Position numbers and translations under genes: made by a program. From positions 1 through 64,000 of the forward strand of contig NZ_JBHYHC010000051.1 of assembly GCF_042738955.1 (NCBI RefSeq): a stretch of 64,000 bases of DNA. The letters are read 5' to 3'. The notes beneath the pieces were generated by a model. That model saw only the letters and a program-made list of their open reading frames with translations. It had not been told where the DNA came from and searched no databases. Below, one piece after another: positions 18,109 to 26,575 of the stretch. Within the stretch, counting starts at the first letter, position 1. Every line of letters starts with the position of its first letter. This stretch comes from Umezawaea sp042738955. Lineage in GTDB: Bacteria; Actinomycetota; Actinomycetes; Mycobacteriales; Pseudonocardiaceae.

Positions 18109-18948
18109 CTACGAGTTGATGCTGTAGCTGTCGCCGTAGACCTTCCACTTGAGCGGCGGGTTCAGGTCGAGGTTGCCCGCCTTGAGGAACACGCGCTGCG
18201 CGGTGTCGATGCGCGAGGTGTCCGAGTGCGCCTCCTCCTGCTGCATGGCCCACACGCGGGCGTCGAGGAAGGCGTTGAGCCACGTGGTCTCGTTGCCGCC
18301 CTGTGACGGGGGCTTCGCCTTGCCGAGCGCGCGCTTGCGGATGTTGCGGAAGCTGGTGCTGTCGTCACCGTCGCCGTGCACGACGATCGCGTCGTAGTAG
18401 GCGAACTGGCCAAGGGCGCGGACGCCGTCGGCCTTGCCCTGGTTCACGGCGGGGGTGAAGTACACGCGGTCGCGCTCGAAGTTCTGCGAGTCCTTGAAGA
18501 CCTGGTCCTTCGCGGCGGTCTTCCAGTCCTTCACGTACGCGTTGCCGAGGCCGGTGTGCGAGTCCGAGCCGTCGACCTTCTTCAGCGCGGGCAGGTACTT
18601 CGCCAGGATGTTGTTGGGCGAGCGCTTGGTGTACTCCTGCACCAGTTCGAGCATGTCGTGCGTGCCGGAGCAGAAGCCGATGATGCCCGCGGTGTAGCCG
18701 CGGCCGTCGCCGATGTCCTCGATGTAGCTGTACTGGGCCTTCCAGTCCAACGACGAGTTCTCGGCGCTGGAGACCAGCTTCATCGCGATCTCCTTCTTGG
18801 CCGCGTTGTCCAGGTCGACCGCGGCGGCGCTGACCCCGTCCGCGGACATCGGCTTCGCGAGCGCAGCCGTGGTGGTGACCGAGGAGACCAGGGCGATCGA
18901 CATCGTCGCCACCGCGGCCAGGCGCAGGAGCCTGCCTGAGTTGAACAC
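18109..18948 (-). CDS. secreted GH46 chitosanase, copy 2
   Basis: A 279-residue paralogue of the gene at 17005, alignable over its whole length. The signal peptide is MFNSGRLLRLAAVATMSIAL onward, and the catalytic SSAENSSLDWKAQ and IEDIGDGRGYTAG blocks are conserved. It differs in surface loops and is more lysine-rich (LAKYLPALKKVDG versus LEKYLPALREVDG), which may alter substrate charge preference. GTG at 18948 follows GGAGG; a longer reading beyond it lacks a ribosome site. Upstream lie the shared dyad (19073) and DasR-like half-sites (19110-19187). Confidence 0.95.
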   Translation of the reverse strand: MFNSGRLLRLAAVATMSIALVSSVTTTAALAKPMSADGVSAAAVDLDNAAKKEIAMKLVSSAENSSLDWKAQYSYIEDIGDGRGYTAGIIGFCSGTHDMLELVQEYTKRSPNNILAKYLPALKKVDGSDSHTGLGNAYVKDWKTAAKDQVFKDSQNFERDRVYFTPAVNQGKADGVRALGQFAYYDAIVVHGDGDDSTSFRNIRKRALGKAKPPSQGGNETTWLNAFLDARVWAMQQEEAHSDTSRIDTAQRVFLKAGNLDLNPPLKWKVYGDSYSINS

Positions 18949-19072
18949 GAAAACCTCCGCGAAAACAGGGGATGGGACACACGGCTGCGGCGGCTGGTGT
19001 CTGCATCTTTCGTGAGGCACCCGGTGGGATCTGGGGTGATGGCGGTCACCGTAATCCACGGAAACGCTATTA

Positions 19073-19087
19073 GGCAACCTTCTTACC
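19073..19087. promoter_or_regulatory. shared chitosanase upstream dyad, copy 2
   Basis: GGCAA-CCTTC-TTACC matches the copy at 17972 with one change that spoils one arm. Placement relative to the start codon (about 125 bases) is similar in both genes. Confidence 0.55.
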
Positions 19088-19109
19088 CAATTCGTCTGAC
19101 ATGCACTTT

Positions 19110-19187
19110 TGGACCACTCAGTACCAGTGGTCCAGGTGGGATATGGAGGTCCATTCGCGGACAAATCAGACAGTGGTCCGGACCTGT
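19110..19187. promoter_or_regulatory. DasR-like operator cluster upstream of chitosanase 2
   Basis: TGGACCACT (19110-19118) and AGTGGTCCA (19126-19134) form a perfect 9-bp inverted repeat with a 7-base centre. A second site AGTGGTCCGGACCTGT (19172-19187) agrees at 13 of 16 positions with the published DasR element (A[G/C]TGGTCTAGACCA[G/C]T). DasR is the GntR repressor of aminosugar use in Streptomyces, fitting a chitosan-degrading gene. Confidence 0.55.
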
Positions 19188-19190
19188 TGC

Positions 19191-19946
19191 CTAGCCGACC
19201 CGGTACTCGGAGTCCGGCACGTCGGTCACGAACATGTGGCCCGGCGCGTGGGTGATGGCGAACGGCGGCCTCGACGCCATCAGCGCGGCCTGCGGCGTCA
19301 CCCCGCACGCCCAGAACACCGGCACGTCACCGGGCTCGGCGGCGACCGGGTCCCCGAAGTCCGGCGCGGCCGGGTCGGCGACGCCCAGCGCGGCCGGGTC
19401 GCCCACGTGGACCGGCGACCCGTGCACCGCGGGCATCCGGCCGCTGACCCTCGCCGCGGTGTCGACGAGGTCCTCTGGGATCCAGCGCAGCGACACCACC
19501 ATCGGCCCGTGCACCCGGCCCGCCGGGCGGCACTCGCGGTTCGTCACGAACATCGGCACGTTGCGGCCCTGCTCGACGTGCCGCAGCGGCACCCCGGCCC
19601 TCGCCAGGTCGCCCTCGAACGTGAAGCTGCACCCGATGAGGAACGCCACCAGGTCGTCGCGCCAGAACGGCGTGGCGTCGGTCGGCTCCTCGACGAGCGC
19701 GCCGTCGCGCCACACCCGGTAGCGCGGCAGGTCCGTCCGCAGGTCGGCGCCGGGCGCGAGGACGGTCCGCGGGCTGCCCGCGTCCGTCACGTCCAGCACC
19801 GGGCACGGCTTCGGGTTCCGCTGCGTGAACAGCAGCACGTCGTACGCCCAGTCGGCCGGGACGGCGATGAGGTTCGCCTGCGCGAACCCCGTCGCCAGAC
19901 CGGCCGTGGGCCCGCTCGCGCGGGCCCGGACCTCCTCCGGTGTCAC
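19191..19946 (-). CDS. D-glutamate cyclase / DUF1445-like hydro-lyase
   Basis: A 251-residue member of the DUF1445/D-glutamate cyclase family, which acts on D-glutamate or small acids. Blocks seen include FTQRNPKPCPVLDVT, FLIGCSFTFE, VPMFVTNRECRPAG and VFWACGVTPQAALM with its conserved cysteine. GTG at 19946 overlaps the stop of the MFS gene (GTGA), so transporter and enzyme are translated together. The pair suggests uptake and conversion of one organic or amino acid. Confidence 0.85.
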   Translation of the reverse strand: MTPEEVRARASGPTAGLATGFAQANLIAVPADWAYDVLLFTQRNPKPCPVLDVTDAGSPRTVLAPGADLRTDLPRYRVWRDGALVEEPTDATPFWRDDLVAFLIGCSFTFEGDLARAGVPLRHVEQGRNVPMFVTNRECRPAGRVHGPMVVSLRWIPEDLVDTAARVSGRMPAVHGSPVHVGDPAALGVADPAAPDFGDPVAAEPGDVPVFWACGVTPQAALMASRPPFAITHAPGHMFVTDVPDSEYRVG

Positions 19947-21190
19947 GTCAGCTCCCGTCCCAGGGTCTCCGGCAGTCCCAGCAGCGCCAGCACCGCGACG
20001 CCGTACGCGGCCGCCCCGAACACCATCGCGCCGCCGACGCCCATGCTCTCCGCCAGGAACCCGACGCCCGCCGGGAAGAGCGCCCCGACGGCCCGGCCGA
20101 AGTTGTAGGTGAAGCCCTGCCCGGTGCCGCGCACGTCCGTCGGGTACAGCTCCGCGAGGAACGAGCCGAACCCGCTGAAGATGGCCGACGCGCAGAAGCC
20201 GAGCGGGAACCCGAGGAACAGCACGGCCGTGTTCGCGCCGGTGGGGATTTGCGTGTAGAGCATGATCAGCACGGCGGACAGGACGGCGAAGAGGGCGAAG
20301 GTCTTCTTGCGCCCCAACCGGTCCGTGACGAACCCGCCGCACACGTACCCGATGAACGCTCCGGAAATCAGGAACGCGTAGTAGCCCGTGGTGTTGATGA
20401 CGGACAGTCCGCGCTCGGTCTTGAGGTACGTCGGCAGCCAGGTGGCGAGCGTGTAGTACCCGCCCTGCACGCCGGTCGCCAGGAGGGCGGCGAAGAACGT
20501 GGTCTTCCTCAGGTCCCTGGCGAAGATCGCCGAGAAGTTCCGCGTGCTCTTCTCGCGCTGCTCCACGGTTCCCGGAGCGTCCTGCACCGTGCGTCGGATG
20601 TAGAGGATCAGCACCGCGGGCAGCGCCCCGGTCCAGAACATGATCCGCCACGCCAGGTCCGGCCCCGCCACGGAGAACACGACGGTGTAGACCACCACCG
20701 CCAGCCCCCACCCGACCGCCCACGCGCTCTGGATGAACGCCACGGCCCGCCCGCGGTACTCCGGCTTCGAGTACTCGGCCACCAGGATCGCCCCGGCGGC
20801 CCACTCCCCACCGAACCCGAGCCCTTGCAGGCCGCGGAACACGAGCAGCATCTCGTAGCTGGTGGCGAACCCGCAGAGGACCGTGAACACGGCGTAGGTG
20901 AGGACCGTGAGGAGAAGGGTCCGCACCCGCCCGATCCGATCGGCCAACACCCCGGCCACCGCACCGCCGAGCGCGGAGAGTACCAGCGTGGCCGTGTTCA
21001 ACAGCCCGGCTTGGCCTTTGGAGATCCCGAAGAACGACGTGATCGCCACGAGGCTGAGGGGAAGGATCCAGTAGTCGTAGGAGTCGAGGCCGTAACCGCC
21101 GAACGCCCCGACGAACGCCCGCTTACCACGCGGTCCAAGCGACCTGAACCAGCCTTGCCGAGCCTCCGGGGTCGTGGATGTCGTACTCAT
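19943..21190 (-). CDS. MFS transporter (organic acid/aromatic acid type)
   Basis: A 415-residue permease with twelve predicted helices in two halves. The MFS loop signature is GVLADRIGRVRT, echoed in the second half by GFVTDRLGRKKT. FGGYGLDSYDYWILPLSL at the N-terminus and GLGFGGEWAAGAILVAEY are shared with sialate/aromatic-acid H+ symporters. ATG at 21190 has AGAGG five bases upstream. It is the first gene of a two-gene operon with the DUF1445 protein, preceded by a GntR-type palindrome at 21256. Confidence 0.88.
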   Translation of the reverse strand: MSTTSTTPEARQGWFRSLGPRGKRAFVGAFGGYGLDSYDYWILPLSLVAITSFFGISKGQAGLLNTATLVLSALGGAVAGVLADRIGRVRTLLLTVLTYAVFTVLCGFATSYEMLLVFRGLQGLGFGGEWAAGAILVAEYSKPEYRGRAVAFIQSAWAVGWGLAVVVYTVVFSVAGPDLAWRIMFWTGALPAVLILYIRRTVQDAPGTVEQREKSTRNFSAIFARDLRKTTFFAALLATGVQGGYYTLATWLPTYLKTERGLSVINTTGYYAFLISGAFIGYVCGGFVTDRLGRKKTFALFAVLSAVLIMLYTQIPTGANTAVLFLGFPLGFCASAIFSGFGSFLAELYPTDVRGTGQGFTYNFGRAVGALFPAGVGFLAESMGVGGAMVFGAAAYGVAVLALLGLPETLGRELT

Positions 21191-21255
21191 TCGCACCTCT
21201 CAACGGGTCTCGCGATGGGTGGGGGGAGAGTTTGTGCTGTGGCTCACACGGTAGG

Positions 21256-21272
21256 GGATTGTTGAACAATCC
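21256..21272. promoter_or_regulatory. GntR-type operator upstream of MFS-DUF1445 operon
   Basis: GGATTGTT-G-AACAATCC is a perfect 17-base palindrome 66 bases upstream of the MFS start. The ATTGTnnACAAT theme is typical of FadR-subfamily GntR repressors. No GntR gene is adjacent, so the regulator must lie elsewhere. Confidence 0.65.
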
Positions 21273-21329
21273 TTCAAGGGGGCAATCGGCGGAAGCTTCC
21301 GCTTGTGGCGGGGTGCATTCGGGTGTGCC

Positions 21330-21650
21330 CTGGAGGGTTGGGGGTTCGGAGGGGGGCGGTGCAGGGAGCGGCTGCTCGGCGAGTGTGGTGTGTGGGTGGC
21401 GGTGGAGGGTTGGGGGTTTGGCGGGCGGGCGGTGTGTGGGTGGGCGGTGATGGGCTGCTTGGCGGGGGTGGTGTGTGGGCAGTGGAGGGCTGCTCGGCGG
21501 GGTTGGGCGTCGATGGGAAGTGGAGGGCTATTTGGCGGGGTGGCGTGCGGGCGGGCTGCTCGGCGGGGTGGCGTGTGAGTGGGCTGTCCGGCGGGGTGGC
21601 GCGTGGGTGGTGGCGTGCTGTTCGGAGGGGTGGCGAGCGGGGCCCAGCCG
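21330..21650. repeat. degenerate G-rich tandem repeat
   Basis: About nine or ten units of roughly 28-40 bases built on GGGCTGCTCGGCGGGGTGG plus a CGTGTGGGTGG tail. The strand is strongly G-skewed (very few C in tails), unlike flanking coding DNA. Open frames exist on both strands but are repeat-made and have no ribosome sites. Confidence 0.65.
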
Positions 21651-21863
21651 TCTTGGCGGGTGGCTGGTGGAATGAAGACTTGGCGAGTGGCGGCGGTGCC
21701 GGGCCGCTTTGGTGCCATGGATGCCCGCCGAGGGGGCGGTCGGCGGGGCGGTTGGGAATCGCTGCGGGTGGCTTCTGCTGGTGGATCGCTTCGGTGGCTG
21801 CGGTGGGGGCGACTCGCGCCCTCTGCCGCAATCTGCCGCGACTCCGGAGACGACCAGCCCAGG

Positions 21864-22453
21864 TGACCGGTCCACTCAGGCCGCGCCGCAGCCCCCAAGC
21901 CGGTGAACGGTCCATTCGGCCGAAACGGCAGCCCAAGGAGGCCGGGTGAACGGTCCGTTCAGTCCATGCCGTGCCCCTGGGGGCTGGTGAGCGGTCCATT
22001 CAGCCTGAATGGCAGGTTCTCGAAGGCTGGTGAACGGTCCGTTCAGCCGGATCCGACTTGGCGCGAGGGCCGATGGTTGGCCCGCTCGACCCCGATGCGA
22101 CTCTCCGGTTCGGTCGCCGAGCTTGATGAACGGTCCATTCAGCCGGAACCGGCTGCGAGCCCGGTGAACGGTCCATTCAGCTCGAACCGCAGGGATTCCG
22201 AGGTTCGTGAACGGTCCGTTCGGCTGGACTCGGCGCGGTGTGGGACTGGGTGAATGGACCGTTCAACCCTCGCACTGCTCCGGCTCGGCTGCCGGGTGTT
22301 GGTGAACGGTCCGTTCGGTCGGGCTCGGTGAGGTCTGAAGCGGGTGAGTGGACCGTTCGATTCCCTGCCGCTCCGACTCGGTCGCCAAGTGTCGGTGAAC
22401 GGACCGTTCAGGCGGAACGGGCGAGCCGCGAGGTCCGGTGAACGGGCCGTTCA
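21864..22453. repeat. phased array of 13 palindromes TGAACGGTCCGTTCA
   Basis: Fifteen-base dyads based on TGAACGG-T/A-CCGTTCA start at 21864, 21904, 21947, 21988, 22031, 22127, 22165, 22208, 22251, 22303, 22345, 22396 and 22439. Most intervals are 38-43 bases (commonly 43), with two of about 51 and one of 96. Copies at 21947, 22031, 22396 and 22439 are near-perfect palindromes. A one-base centre rules out a normal RNA loop, so these look like binding sites for a dimeric protein. Sequence between the dyads is not conserved. Together with 21191-21863, this is a 1286-base stretch without a credible gene. Confidence 0.85.
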
Positions 22454-22476
22454 GCCCCAACCTCGCGGCCCCGCAC

Positions 22477-23157
22477 CTAGTTCGGGTTCGGCAAGTGCCC
22501 GAACTCGGCCAGCGGTACCGGCACGGCGCGCAAAGCGCTCAAGATGCCCGCCTCCCGGTGCAGCATCCGGCGGACCAAGCGCAGTCTCCGGGCCGCCGAG
22601 GTCTCCTCCAGCAGTCGCTGCCGGTCCTCCAACGCCAACAGGCAATCCCCCGCCAGCAGGTACGACAACAGCTCGTGCGTGGTTTCCGCTGGTGGTGGGG
22701 CCCAGTCTTCCTTGTGCCACGCGGCGGCGCAGTAGCGCTGGTGGGCGGCGCGGGCGGAGTCGGCCATCAAGGGCAGGACTTCGGCCACGGGTGGGGGTGT
22801 CGGGGTGTCCGGTAGCCATTCCACCTCGCCCACCAGGTACGGCGCGGCGGTGTGGTCCACCGACAGCAGCTTGAAGCGTTGTTCGCCGCGGGTGACGATG
22901 TCGAACCTGCCGTCGTTGAGCCTGCGCGCTTCGCGGAGCAGGGCGGAGCAGCCCACTTCGCGCATCGACGCCACGTTGTCGGTGCCCATCGCCCAGCCCT
23001 CGCGCAGCGAGATCACGCCGAACTGGCGGTCCGGCAGGACGCCGGTGACCAGGTCGACGGTCAGCTGGCGGTACCGGGGCTCGAAGATGTGCAGCGGCAA
23101 GGACGCTCCGGGCATCAGCACGGTGCCCAGCGGGAACAGGGGGAGCGTCTCGGTCAC
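22477..23157 (-). CDS. LON substrate-binding domain protein
   Basis: A 226-residue stand-alone PUA-like LON N-terminal domain without ATPase or protease parts. The family opening LPLFPLGTVLMPGASLPLHIFEPRYR is intact, as is the RF-type segment RFDIVTRGEQRFKLL. The C-terminal half is helical. Such proteins are common in actinobacteria and their role is not settled; substrate recognition or cereblon-like binding has been proposed. Its stop is 24 bases from the last copy of the palindrome array and it lies 9 bases after the NrtR-like gene, probably one transcript. Confidence 0.88.
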   Translation of the reverse strand: MTETLPLFPLGTVLMPGASLPLHIFEPRYRQLTVDLVTGVLPDRQFGVISLREGWAMGTDNVASMREVGCSALLREARRLNDGRFDIVTRGEQRFKLLSVDHTAAPYLVGEVEWLPDTPTPPPVAEVLPLMADSARAAHQRYCAAAWHKEDWAPPPAETTHELLSYLLAGDCLLALEDRQRLLEETSAARRLRLVRRMLHREAGILSALRAVPVPLAEFGHLPNPN

Positions 23158-23166
23158 GCCTTCACG

Positions 23167-23871
23167 TTACGACGTGGCGGTCGTGCCCGCCGGACGGCCG
23201 GTCGACGGCGGGCGCAGCACGGCGAACTGGTCGGTCACCAGGATTCCCCTTGCGCTGAAACGGAAAAGGGCCGCGGGCCTGCCGCCGGTGGGGCCGGGTG
23301 GGCTGGTGTCGCCGGTGGGTTCCAGCAGGCCGCGGCGGGAGAGGACGCGTTGCAGGTTGGTGGCGGAGACCCGGTAGCCCAGTGCCGCGGAGTACAGCTC
23401 GCGGAGCGCGGAGATGGTGAAGTCCGGTGGCGCCAAGGCGAATCCGAGGTTCGTGTACGACAGCTTCGAGCCAAGCCGGTGCCGGGCCTTGTGGATGATC
23501 GACCGGTGGTCGAACGCGGTCACGGGGAGGTCGTCGACCGGGAACCACTCGGTGTCCGCGGGCACGACCGGGTCGATGTCGGAGGGCACCAGGCCGAGGA
23601 ACGCGGTCGCCACGACGCGCGGTCCGGGGACCCGGTCCGGGGCGCTGAAGACCGACAGCTGCTCCACGTGCGAGAGCTGCCTGACGTCGACCTTCTCCGC
23701 CAGCTGGCGGCGGATCGAGGCCTCGATGTCCTCCCGGTCGCCGAGCGCGCCGCCGGGGAGTGACCACCGGTGAGCGTGCGGTTCCCGAGCGCGTCGCCAG
23801 AGCATGACCTGGAGTGATCCGGCTCTCACCTGGAGTACTGCGGCCAACACCTCATGTCCCGCGAGACCCAC
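23167..23871 (-). CDS. NrtR-like Nudix-related regulator of NAD synthesis
   Basis: A 234-residue protein with an N-terminal Nudix fold and a C-terminal winged helix (ISALRELYSAALGYRVSATNLQRVLSRRG-type, about residues 155-185). The Nudix box reads GALGDREDIEASIRRQLAEK, where the hallmark REUxEE has decayed to RQLAEK, so it probably binds rather than hydrolyses its nucleotide ligand. It is divergent from nadABC, exactly the context of NrtR repressors, which sense ADP-ribose or NAD. The start may be GTG 23871 or GTG 23850. Confidence 0.8.
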   Translation of the reverse strand: MGLAGHEVLAAVLQVRAGSLQVMLWRRAREPHAHRWSLPGGALGDREDIEASIRRQLAEKVDVRQLSHVEQLSVFSAPDRVPGPRVVATAFLGLVPSDIDPVVPADTEWFPVDDLPVTAFDHRSIIHKARHRLGSKLSYTNLGFALAPPDFTISALRELYSAALGYRVSATNLQRVLSRRGLLEPTGDTSPPGPTGGRPAALFRFSARGILVTDQFAVLRPPSTGRPAGTTATS

Positions 23872-23875
23872 GGGC

Positions 23876-23914
23876 TGATACTATCGGTCACGTTTTCGAC
23901 CCAAAGGCGAAAAC
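23876..23914 (+). promoter_or_regulatory. nadA promoter with NrtR-type operator
   Basis: An extended -10 (TG at 23876, TACTAT at 23879-23884) is followed at once by GTTTTCG (23892-23898) and CGAAAAC (23908-23914), a perfect inverted repeat with a 9-base centre. A binding protein here would block transcription start for nadABC. GGTC/GACC forms a second shorter dyad at 23886-23901. Confidence 0.6.
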
Positions 23915-23939
23915 CTCGGAGAGTCGCGAGGAGGACCCC

Positions 23940-24959
23940 ATGGTCGCTACCGCATATGTGGAGCGAACCTCAGACGGCGCGTACGACGGCATCGAGGCCG
24001 ACGCGTCCTGGCGCGCGGAGGTGCTCGAACTCGCACGTCAGCGCGACGCGGTGATCCTCGCCCACAACTACCAGCTGCCCGAGATCCAGGACATCGCCCA
24101 CCACACGGGCGACTCGCTCGCGCTGAGCCGGATCGCGGCCGCCAGCGAGGCCTCCACGATCATCTTCTGCGGCGTCCACTTCATGGCCGAGACCGCGAAG
24201 ATCCTGGCCCCGCAGAAGACCGTGCTGATCCCGGACGAGCGGGCGGGCTGCTCGCTCGCCGACTCGATCACCGGCGCGCAGCTGCGCGAGTGGAAGGCCG
24301 AGCACCCCGGCGCGGTGGTCGTGTCCTACGTGAACACCACGGCCGAGGTGAAGGCCGAGACGGACATCTGCTGCACGTCCTCGAACGCGGTCGACGTCGT
24401 CGCCTCCATCCCCGCCGACCGCGAGGTGCTGTTCCTGCCGGACCAGTTCCTCGGCGCGCACGTGAAGCGCGAGACCGGCCGCGAGAACCTGCACATCTGG
24501 GCGGGCGAGTGCCACGTGCACGCGGGCATCAACGGCCCCGAGCTGGCGGCGCGCGCGGCCGAGGACCCCGAGGCCGACCTGTTCATCCACCCGGAGTGCG
24601 GCTGCGCCACCTCGGCGCTCTACCTCGCGGGCGAGGGCATCGTGCCCGCGAACCAGGTCCGCATCCTCTCGACCGGCGACATGATCACCGCCGCGCGCGG
24701 GACCACGGCGAAGTCCGTGCTGGTCGCGACCGAGATCGGCATGCTGCACCAGCTGCGCAAGGCCGCGCCGGAGATCGACTTCCGCGCGGTGAACGACCGG
24801 GCGTCGTGCAAGTACATGAAGATGATCACGCCGACCGCGCTGCTGCGCTGCCTGCGCGAGAACAAGGACGAGGTGCACGTCGACCCGGAGACCGCCAAGC
24901 GGGCGCAGGCGTCGGTGCAGCGGATGATCGAGATCGGCAAGCCCGGCGGCGGCGAGTGA
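23940..24959 (+). CDS. nadA: quinolinate synthase
   Basis: A 339-residue iron-sulfur enzyme condensing iminoaspartate with dihydroxyacetone phosphate to quinolinate. The three cluster cysteines lie in FCGVHFMAETAK, ICCTSSNAV and HPECGCATS. HNYQLPEIQDIAHHTGDSL is the family opening. ATG at 23940 has GAGGAGG at ideal distance. It is the first gene of nadABC, overlaps nadB by GTGA, and is preceded by a likely NrtR operator. Confidence 0.96.
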   Translation: MVATAYVERTSDGAYDGIEADASWRAEVLELARQRDAVILAHNYQLPEIQDIAHHTGDSLALSRIAAASEASTIIFCGVHFMAETAKILAPQKTVLIPDERAGCSLADSITGAQLREWKAEHPGAVVVSYVNTTAEVKAETDICCTSSNAVDVVASIPADREVLFLPDQFLGAHVKRETGRENLHIWAGECHVHAGINGPELAARAAEDPEADLFIHPECGCATSALYLAGEGIVPANQVRILSTGDMITAARGTTAKSVLVATEIGMLHQLRKAAPEIDFRAVNDRASCKYMKMITPTALLRCLRENKDEVHVDPETAKRAQASVQRMIEIGKPGGGE

Positions 24960-26575
24960 GGCCGCGGTGGGAGGCCCGTGCCGACCTCGTCGTGGTCGGC
25001 ACGGGGGTGGCGGGCCTGACGGCCGCGCTGCGCGCCCACGAACTGGGCCTGCGGGTCCTCGTCGTCACGAAGGCCAGCGGGCCGGACGGCAACACGCGCT
25101 GGGCGCAGGGCGGCGTCGCCGTCGTGCTGCCCGGTGAGCACGACGAGGGCGACACGGTCGACGCGCACATCGGCGACACGCTCGTCGCGGGCGCGGGCCT
25201 CTGCGACACCGACGCCGTCACCGCGGTCATCTCCGGCGGACCGGAGGCGGTCACGCGGCTGCGCGAGCGCGGCGCGGTGTTCGACGCCAAGCCGGACGGT
25301 CACCTGGCGCGCACCCGCGAAGGCGGGCACACGGCGTTCCGCGTGGTGCACTCCGGCGGCGACGCGACCGGGGCCGAGGTCGAACGGGCGCTGCTCGCGG
25401 CCACGGTCGACGGTCGACTGCCGGTGCTGGAGCAGCACGTCGCGGTCGACGCGCTGCGGACGCCGCTCGGCGCGGTGTGCGGGCTGCTGGTGCTGGACGG
25501 CAACGGCGTCCCCGGCGTGATCGGCGCGCCCGCGGTGCTGCTGGCCAGCGGCGGGCTCGGCCAGCTCTACCAGGCCACGTCCAACCCCGAGGTCGCCACC
25601 GGCGACGGGCTGGCGCTGGCGATGCGGGCCGGGGCCATGGCCGCGGACGTCGAGTTCGTCCAGTTCCACCCGACCGTCCTGTACACCGGTCGCGGCGCGC
25701 GCGGCCGCTGCCCGCTGATCACCGAGGCCGTCCGCGGCGAGGGCGCGGTGCTCGTCGACGCGACCGGCGCGCGGGTCATGAAGGGCGTGCACCCGTTGGA
25801 GGACCTGGCTCCTCGCGACGTGGTCGCGGCGGCCATCACCCGGCACATGGCGGCCGGTCCCGGCGGGGTCGACGACCACGTGTTCCTCGACGCCACCGGT
25901 CTCGGCTCGATGGCGACCCGGTTCCCGACCGTCCACGCGGCCTGCGTCGCGGCGGGCGTCGACCCGGCGCACGACCCGATCCCGGTCGCCCCGGCGGCGC
26001 ACTTCGCGTGCGGCGGCGTGATGGCCGACGTCGACGGGCGCACCGCCGTCACCGGCCTGTACGCGGCGGGCGAGGTGGCCCGCACCGGGCTGCACGGCGC
26101 GAACCGCCTGGCGTCCAACAGCTTGCTGGAGGGACTGGTCGTCGGCACGCGGTCCGCCGAGGCCATCGCGGCGGACTTGGCGCTGGGCCTGCTGGCCGAC
26201 CCGAAGGCCGCGCTCGACCCGGTGCTGCCGACGGCCCCGGTCGCCGACCGCGACTCGCTGCAACGGGTCATGAGCCGGTACGCGGCCATCGGCCGGGACG
26301 CCGAGGGCCTCGCGGTCGTCGGCTCCGTGCTCGACCTGTCCACTGTGGACCGGGTGCTCGACACCCGGCGGCTGGTGGAGGACGCGGCGCTGACGCTGGC
26401 GGCGCGGGCGCTCATCGCGGCGGCCGCCGAGCGGACCGAGTCGCGCGGCTGCCACGTGCGGACCGACCACACCGAACGGGACGAGGTGCGCTGGCACCGG
26501 AGCCAGGTCGTCCGGCTCACGCCGACCGGCCAGCCCGTGCTCGCGGATCCCGTCATGGCCTGGGGAGCGGCATGA
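24956..26575 (+). CDS. nadB: L-aspartate oxidase
   Basis: A 539-residue flavoenzyme oxidising L-aspartate to iminoaspartate. The FAD-binding start is VVVGTGVAGLTAAL at residues 11-24; NTRWAQGGVAV, EFVQFHPTVLY and GLHGANRLASNSLLEG are diagnostic, and the succinate dehydrogenase-like active-site arginines are in these blocks. GTG at 24956 overlaps the nadA stop; the stop overlaps nadC (ATGA). Confidence 0.95.
   Translation: MRPRWEARADLVVVGTGVAGLTAALRAHELGLRVLVVTKASGPDGNTRWAQGGVAVVLPGEHDEGDTVDAHIGDTLVAGAGLCDTDAVTAVISGGPEAVTRLRERGAVFDAKPDGHLARTREGGHTAFRVVHSGGDATGAEVERALLAATVDGRLPVLEQHVAVDALRTPLGAVCGLLVLDGNGVPGVIGAPAVLLASGGLGQLYQATSNPEVATGDGLALAMRAGAMAADVEFVQFHPTVLYTGRGARGRCPLITEAVRGEGAVLVDATGARVMKGVHPLEDLAPRDVVAAAITRHMAAGPGGVDDHVFLDATGLGSMATRFPTVHAACVAAGVDPAHDPIPVAPAAHFACGGVMADVDGRTAVTGLYAAGEVARTGLHGANRLASNSLLEGLVVGTRSAEAIAADLALGLLADPKAALDPVLPTAPVADRDSLQRVMSRYAAIGRDAEGLAVVGSVLDLSTVDRVLDTRRLVEDAALTLAARALIAAAAERTESRGCHVRTDHTERDEVRWHRSQVVRLTPTGQPVLADPVMAWGAA

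Noticed and set aside
21200..21999. Pro/Ala/His-rich reverse-strand open frames over the G-rich repeat
   Set aside because: Composition is set by the repeat; spacing varies out of frame and no start signal is seen.
21903..22253. Possible small proteins with repeated NGPF/ERSVQ motifs
   Set aside because: The repeats are the translated palindrome TGAACGGTCCGTTCA in changing frames; no ribosome sites, and interval lengths are not multiples of three.
21864..22453. CRISPR array
   Set aside because: The repeated unit is only 15 bases, a perfect dyad with variable copies and irregular spacing, and no cas genes are nearby.
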